Of a stretch of 64,000 nt of DNA, positions 60,788 through 64,000 are shown piece by piece (within the stretch, counting starts at the first letter, position 1; every line of letters starts with the position of its first letter). Location: NCBI GenBank assembly GCA_947465645.1, contig CANIBQ010000011.1, forward strand, positions 20,529 to 84,528. The letters are read 5' to 3'. Source of the DNA: Acidobacteriota bacterium. GTDB lineage: Bacteria > Acidobacteriota > Vicinamibacteria > Vicinamibacterales > UBA2999. The notes below the pieces were generated by a model that saw nothing but the letters and a program-made list of their open reading frames with translations, had not been told where the DNA came from and searched no databases. A program made the position numbers and the translations under genes.

Positions 60788-60851
60788 CAACTCCCAACGC
60801 CCAAACGAACCAACGCCCAAATGTTTGGGAGTTGGCCGCTTGGGAGTTGGG
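60788..60851. repeat. Family G hairpin between the lipoprotein and permease genes
   Basis: CAACTCCCAACGCCCAAACG and CCAACGCCCAAATG on the left face TTTGGGAGTTGG and CTTGGGAGTTGGG on the right. Just past the stop of the lipoprotein gene. Confidence 0.85.
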
Positions 60852-60853
60852 AA

Positions 60854-61336
60854 TTATTCGGTGAGGAGCTGGCGGTCGATTTTGAAGGTGCCCATCTTCG
60901 CCCACGTCCGCGAACCATGCTTGCCAAAGATGTCCACCGTGGCGTCGATGAACTCCCGGTTCTTGAGCATCTGCAGGCGCGACTGGGTGCCGGTGTATCC
61001 CAGGGTTCCACGCAGCACGATTGGATTCGACGTGGCGGCGCCGACGAGTTCGTCCGAGCCGATGGCGCGGATGAAATGCTCGCCCCAGACCACCGCGGGT
61101 TCGTTCGAGCGGTGGAAGATGGCGTTCATCTGCACGCCCGAAATGGGTTCCTGGGAGATGTTCTCGAGGCGGATGGAGATGCTCGGGACCAGCTTGTTCT
61201 TGCCGTCGGCCATGATGCCGGCGTCGTACCAGCCGGAGTGGACACCTGTGATCCGGAGGTCCTGCTGGACGTCGCGGGAGCGGCAACCGGCGATCAGCAG
61301 CACCGCGAGCAGCGGCAGAACCAGGCGCCTCGTCAT
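60854..61336 (-). CDS. Lipoprotein of unknown function
   Basis: 160 residues from ATG 61336. Lipobox LLIAGCRSR (Cys near 18). The mature part is one beta-sandwich-like domain: LRITGVHSGWYDAGIMADG, VPSISIRLENISQEPISGVQMNAIFHR, FIRAIGSDELVGAATSNP and TVDIFGKHGSRTWAKMG. It resembles a small immunoglobulin-like fold often seen in outer membrane lipoproteins. It lies between the exported protein at 61434 and the permease. Not assigned. Confidence 0.75.
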   Translation of the reverse strand: MTRRLVLPLLAVLLIAGCRSRDVQQDLRITGVHSGWYDAGIMADGKNKLVPSISIRLENISQEPISGVQMNAIFHRSNEPAVVWGEHFIRAIGSDELVGAATSNPIVLRGTLGYTGTQSRLQMLKNREFIDATVDIFGKHGSRTWAKMGTFKIDRQLLTE

Positions 61337-61433
61337 CAGGAAATTGTATGCCACCTGCCCTGTAAGACACCGGCGCAAGCAGGAATGTTCCGGACGTCTT
61401 CGCCCCTTCGCGATCTTCGTGTCCTTCGTGCTC

Positions 61434-62273
61434 CTAGAATTCTCGAACCTCGACGCGCTTTCGGACCTCGTCCTCGGTCATCTTCTGCGCGCGATAGGCG
61501 GCGAGGTCGCTGCCCTTGATGCGCAGGACGATGGTCGTGACCTCGGACGGATCGCCTGGCATGAAGCGGTCCACCTGGATGTTGTCGCGGGCGGCAACCG
61601 TGAGCCACTCCTCGGGACCGACCATCAGCGGCGCGCTGTTCTCGATCATCGCGTCGATCAGCGCGCCCTTCACTTCCTGGGTATACGCCTCGCTCGGGTC
61701 CATCAGCAGTCCGGCATCGGGTAGCGGGGCCAGGGGGGCCAGCGCCGGGGCGGTGCCGATCGTCTGCGCGCTGACGGTCCCCGGACGCGGCGCCTGCGCG
61801 ATCATCTCGGGCGTCGTCGGCCCCACGGGACCGACCTGCTGCTGGACGCGGCGGAGGGTCCGCTCGAACTCCACCCGCACGCGTTCATCGGGATGCGACT
61901 GGATCTGCGCGCGCATCGCCGCAAGGTCGCGCGCCAGCAGCGCCGAGCTCTCGTTCATCGTCCGAAGCGACCACGCCATGCTGCGCCGCAGCGCGGGCAC
62001 TTCGACGTCGAACAGGACGCCGTAGCCTTCGAGCCGGAATCCGCGGACCTGGGGCGCGCCGCTCAGCAGCAGCATGTCGTCGGGCATCACGGAGCGGACG
62101 CGCTGGCGCAGGCTGTCGACGCCGATCTGCACCGCGCGCTCGAGGACGCCTTCCATCATGAAGACCTTCTGCCGCGCCTTCACCTGTTCCGCATCGCCCT
62201 GCTGCGCCGTCTGCGCCGCGACGCTGCCCGCCACGCCGAGGACGAGCGCCACACCGAGAATCGTCCGTTTCAC
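61434..62273 (-). CDS. Exported hypothetical protein of the sigma factor cluster
   Basis: 279 residues from GTG 62273, with GGGGGA a few bases upstream. Signal peptide RTILGVALVLGVAGSVAA. The mature protein contains helices (KVFMMEGVLERAVQIGVDSLRQR, NESSALLARDLAAMRAQIQSH) and a beta-rich middle. It ends in RIKGSDLAAYRAQKMTEDEVRKRVEV. No enzyme signature. Since it follows the ECF sigma/anti-sigma pair in the same direction, it may be a member of that regulon. The stop lies by a GAAGGACACGAAGA-type repeat (61396-61437). Confidence 0.7.
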   Translation of the reverse strand: MKRTILGVALVLGVAGSVAAQTAQQGDAEQVKARQKVFMMEGVLERAVQIGVDSLRQRVRSVMPDDMLLLSGAPQVRGFRLEGYGVLFDVEVPALRRSMAWSLRTMNESSALLARDLAAMRAQIQSHPDERVRVEFERTLRRVQQQVGPVGPTTPEMIAQAPRPGTVSAQTIGTAPALAPLAPLPDAGLLMDPSEAYTQEVKGALIDAMIENSAPLMVGPEEWLTVAARDNIQVDRFMPGDPSEVTTIVLRIKGSDLAAYRAQKMTEDEVRKRVEVREF

Positions 62274-62339
62274 CACGTTCCCCCTGCTTGCCACGCCGGG
62301 TCCGCAGGACCCGGCCTACTGCCTACCGCCTACTGCCAA

Positions 62340-63164
62340 CTATCGTTGCTGCGACACCCGCATCAAGTACTGCAGCGTCTGCTGCTGCCTGGCGATCTCG
62401 GCTCCCGTCGTCCCTTCCATCTCGCCGAGCACCGATCGCACGTTCTGGAGATCCACCCGCCGCTGGGAATCCATTTCGCGCACGACCTGCTGGGTCCTGA
62501 GCGCCAGCTCGCGCTGCTGGCGCTGCTCGCTCTCGTCGATCAGGGCGCGGACGCGCGCGAGCAACTGGCCTTCGGACGCGGTTGGTGCGCCCGCGGCCTG
62601 AACCGGCGCAGACACGCGCATTCGCGACATCTCCCCGCGCCACTCCCCACGGAGCCGCTCCTCGAGCGCGGCCAGGTCGCTGGCCGACACGCTGGTCGCA
62701 GCCGGCGTGGACGCGCCCGCCTGCTCGGTGGTGGTCGCCGGCAGCGCCCCCACCGTGGACGCGGGATCTTCTGGGTACACCGCTTCTGAAAACACTGTCC
62801 CGCGCAGAACTCCAAGTGACAGCCCCGCGGCGAAAATCGCGGCCGCCGCGGCCATCTGCGCCCACGCGGGCATCGGGTGGCTCCACCATGGGCCCGGCTT
62901 CAGGGCTGATTCCTCCGAGTGGGCCACTGGTTCCGTGCTCAGGGTGTGGGCCGGAGCCCTGACGACCTGAAAGCCGAGCTCGACCTCCGGCGGCGTCCAT
63001 GCGGCCAGCTGCAGCCGGGTGGCGCCGAGGGCCGCGAGCTCCGCGGTGCACGCCGGGCAGATCGCGAGATGCGATTCGATCGCGCGCTTCTCCCCTGGCC
63101 CGCACTCTCCGTACATGAACCCGACCAGTGCCGGGTTGTCTCCACACTCAAAGGTTTCAGTCAT
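62340..63164 (-). CDS. Anti-sigma factor with zinc-finger domain
   Basis: 274 residues. N-terminal zf-HC2/ASD motif: ESHLAICPACTAEL, the H-x3-C-x2-C that holds the sigma factor. One membrane helix (about 100-122, AQMAAAAAIFAAGLSLGVL). The rest is a periplasmic helical and coiled-coil part (ALEERLRGEWRGEMSRMR, ALIDESEQRQQRELALRTQQ). It binds the ECF factor until an envelope signal releases it. ATG overlaps the sigma factor stop (ATGA 63161-63164). The TAG lies in a CTACTGCC repeat tract. Confidence 0.9.
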   Translation of the reverse strand: MTETFECGDNPALVGFMYGECGPGEKRAIESHLAICPACTAELAALGATRLQLAAWTPPEVELGFQVVRAPAHTLSTEPVAHSEESALKPGPWWSHPMPAWAQMAAAAAIFAAGLSLGVLRGTVFSEAVYPEDPASTVGALPATTTEQAGASTPAATSVSASDLAALEERLRGEWRGEMSRMRVSAPVQAAGAPTASEGQLLARVRALIDESEQRQQRELALRTQQVVREMDSQRRVDLQNVRSVLGEMEGTTGAEIARQQQTLQYLMRVSQQR

Positions 63165-63748
63165 ACGCGTTTCACCAACTGCGGCGCTCTGTCGTTCTTT
63201 TCCAGGTGACGCCGCAGCACGTTCAATCCCTGGTACAGCCGCGTCTTCACCGTGCTGAGCGGCACTCCCTGCATGTCCGCGATCTCCTGGAACGTCATCC
63301 CGTGGTACTCCTTCAGGACGATCGCGGTGCGCTGTTCCTCGGGCAGGAGCTTCATCGCCTCCGCGACAACCTCGCTCAGCTCCTTGCGCTCCACCAGGTC
63401 CTGGATCGACTCAACCGGCCCTCGCTCCGAGGCCATCTCGATCGGGTCGATCCCTTCCGGCATCTGGACCGTCGGCGCGCGCCGCTGCTTGCGCATCCAG
63501 TCGCGGCATAAATTCAGGGCGATCCGGTAGAGCCACGAGGAGAATTTCGCCTCTCCCTTGAACCCGGGGAGCGCGCGGAACGCGCGAAGGAAGGTGTCCT
63601 GGCACACATCGCGCGCGTCCTCCTCGCGGCCGATGACGCGGTATGCCAGGGCATAGATCGGCCGTTCCCATCGGAGGATGAGTTGATTGAAGCTGTCCTG
63701 GTCGCCGCCCTTCGACCGGGCGACGAGCTCTTCATCGGTCCAGGTCAT
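63161..63748 (-). CDS. ECF (sigma-70 family) RNA polymerase sigma factor
   Basis: 195 residues. Region 2 with YALAYRVIGREEDARDVCQDTFLRAFRALPGF and FSSWLYRIALNLCRDWMRK. Region 4 with LPEEQRTAIVLKEYHGMTFQEIADMQGVPLSTVKTRLYQGL, the -35-binding HTH. RpoE-like group. It is first in a transcript with its anti-sigma factor and probably directs its own promoter. The 100 bases upstream hold no clear ribosome-binding site. Confidence 0.95.
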   Translation of the reverse strand: MTWTDEELVARSKGGDQDSFNQLILRWERPIYALAYRVIGREEDARDVCQDTFLRAFRALPGFKGEAKFSSWLYRIALNLCRDWMRKQRRAPTVQMPEGIDPIEMASERGPVESIQDLVERKELSEVVAEAMKLLPEEQRTAIVLKEYHGMTFQEIADMQGVPLSTVKTRLYQGLNVLRRHLEKNDRAPQLVKRV

Positions 63749-63852
63749 TCAGGAGAACCGGGTTTCCTTGTCCAGACACTTGGTAAGACGGCGGCCGGGG
63801 CGATGTGGCTGTATCCCCGATCTTATGACGCAATTTCCTCTCTCCGCGGCCC

Positions 63853-64000
63853 CTAGCAGGCTGCTGAAAAAATGACTGGCGACCACATATCTATGTCCAT
63901 GTGCAGGCTTCAGCGGTGGCACGTGGTCCACGCGGCCGCGTCGTCGGGGTACTCACGCGGGTCTCGCCAGCAGCGTGCGCAGCCGGATCAGGTTGTAGGC
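63853..64000 (-). mobile_element. Insertion-sequence end with a transposase C-terminus (cut by window edge)
   Basis: AGCAGGCTGCTGAAAAAATG (from 63853) has the look of a terminal repeat. Reading leftward from 64000, the frame AYNLIRLRTLLARPA ends in TGA at 63953-63955; this is the usual last helix of DDE-type transposases (IS1182- or IS5-like). Only 15 residues are in the window. The rest of the element lies beyond it, so family and integrity are unknown. Confidence 0.6.

Overview
The window is GC-rich, bacterial and chromosomal. It carries envelope machinery typical of diderm bacteria: two Omp85-type barrels, a TamB-like protein, a YaiO barrel, many lipoproteins and exported enzymes. With it come sigma-54 regulators, a class II ribonucleotide reductase and many exported esterases. 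Gene content and the unusual load of short dispersed palindromic repeats suggest an Acidobacteriota relative, perhaps Vicinamibacteria. That placement is inference; no rRNA or tRNA is present to fix it.

Layout: 1-16.5 kb is metabolic. It holds an MFS transporter end, two tannase/feruloyl-esterase paralogues, a zinc-ribbon SDR protein, dienelactone hydrolase, a PPOX/DUF3565 pair, a PQQ-type sugar dehydrogenase, inorganic pyrophosphatase, an ATP-grasp enzyme, a tightly overlapping methyltransferase/PD-(D/E)XK pair (probable restriction-modification), VOC and alpha/beta hydrolases and a collagen-like exported protein. 16.5-19.1 kb is a decayed patch with a SNF2-type helicase fragment and a doubly frameshifted NAD(P)-binding gene. 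19.1-22.1 kb is class II ribonucleotide reductase, with a promoter and candidate NrdR boxes. 22.6-24.8 kb is an exported protein coupled to a small POTRA/Omp85 barrel.

24.8-33.1 kb is the most interesting locus. A YaiO-type outer membrane barrel lies divergent from a tightly coupled row: HPt/REC/degenerate-GGDEF/REC protein, membrane-anchored HEAT-repeat protein, processive-type GT2 synthase broken by one in-frame amber codon, single-domain response regulator, and hybrid histidine kinase. It reads as a phosphorelay-controlled exopolysaccharide synthesis and export system. 33.1-38.2 kb has an NtrB/NtrC-like pair, a CPBP protease and a zinc-ribbon regulator.

38.2-48.1 kb is an overlapping operon: biotin carboxylase, biotin carrier, TamB-like, multi-POTRA Omp85 and SurA-like chaperone. 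48.2-56.1 kb holds a polytopic membrane protein, an exported esterase, the carboxyltransferase subunit, a transaldolase-family enzyme, an FnIII-like lipoprotein and a GAF/sigma-54 activator. 56.4-63.7 kb holds hslVU, a PEGA-like protein, an APC permease, lipoproteins and an ECF sigma/anti-sigma pair. An insertion-sequence end closes the window.

Across the whole window, about ten families of 20-100 bp palindromic or low-complexity repeats sit not only between genes but inside them. They supply signal-peptide cores, linkers, C-terminal tails, stop codons and, in two genes, the start codon itself.
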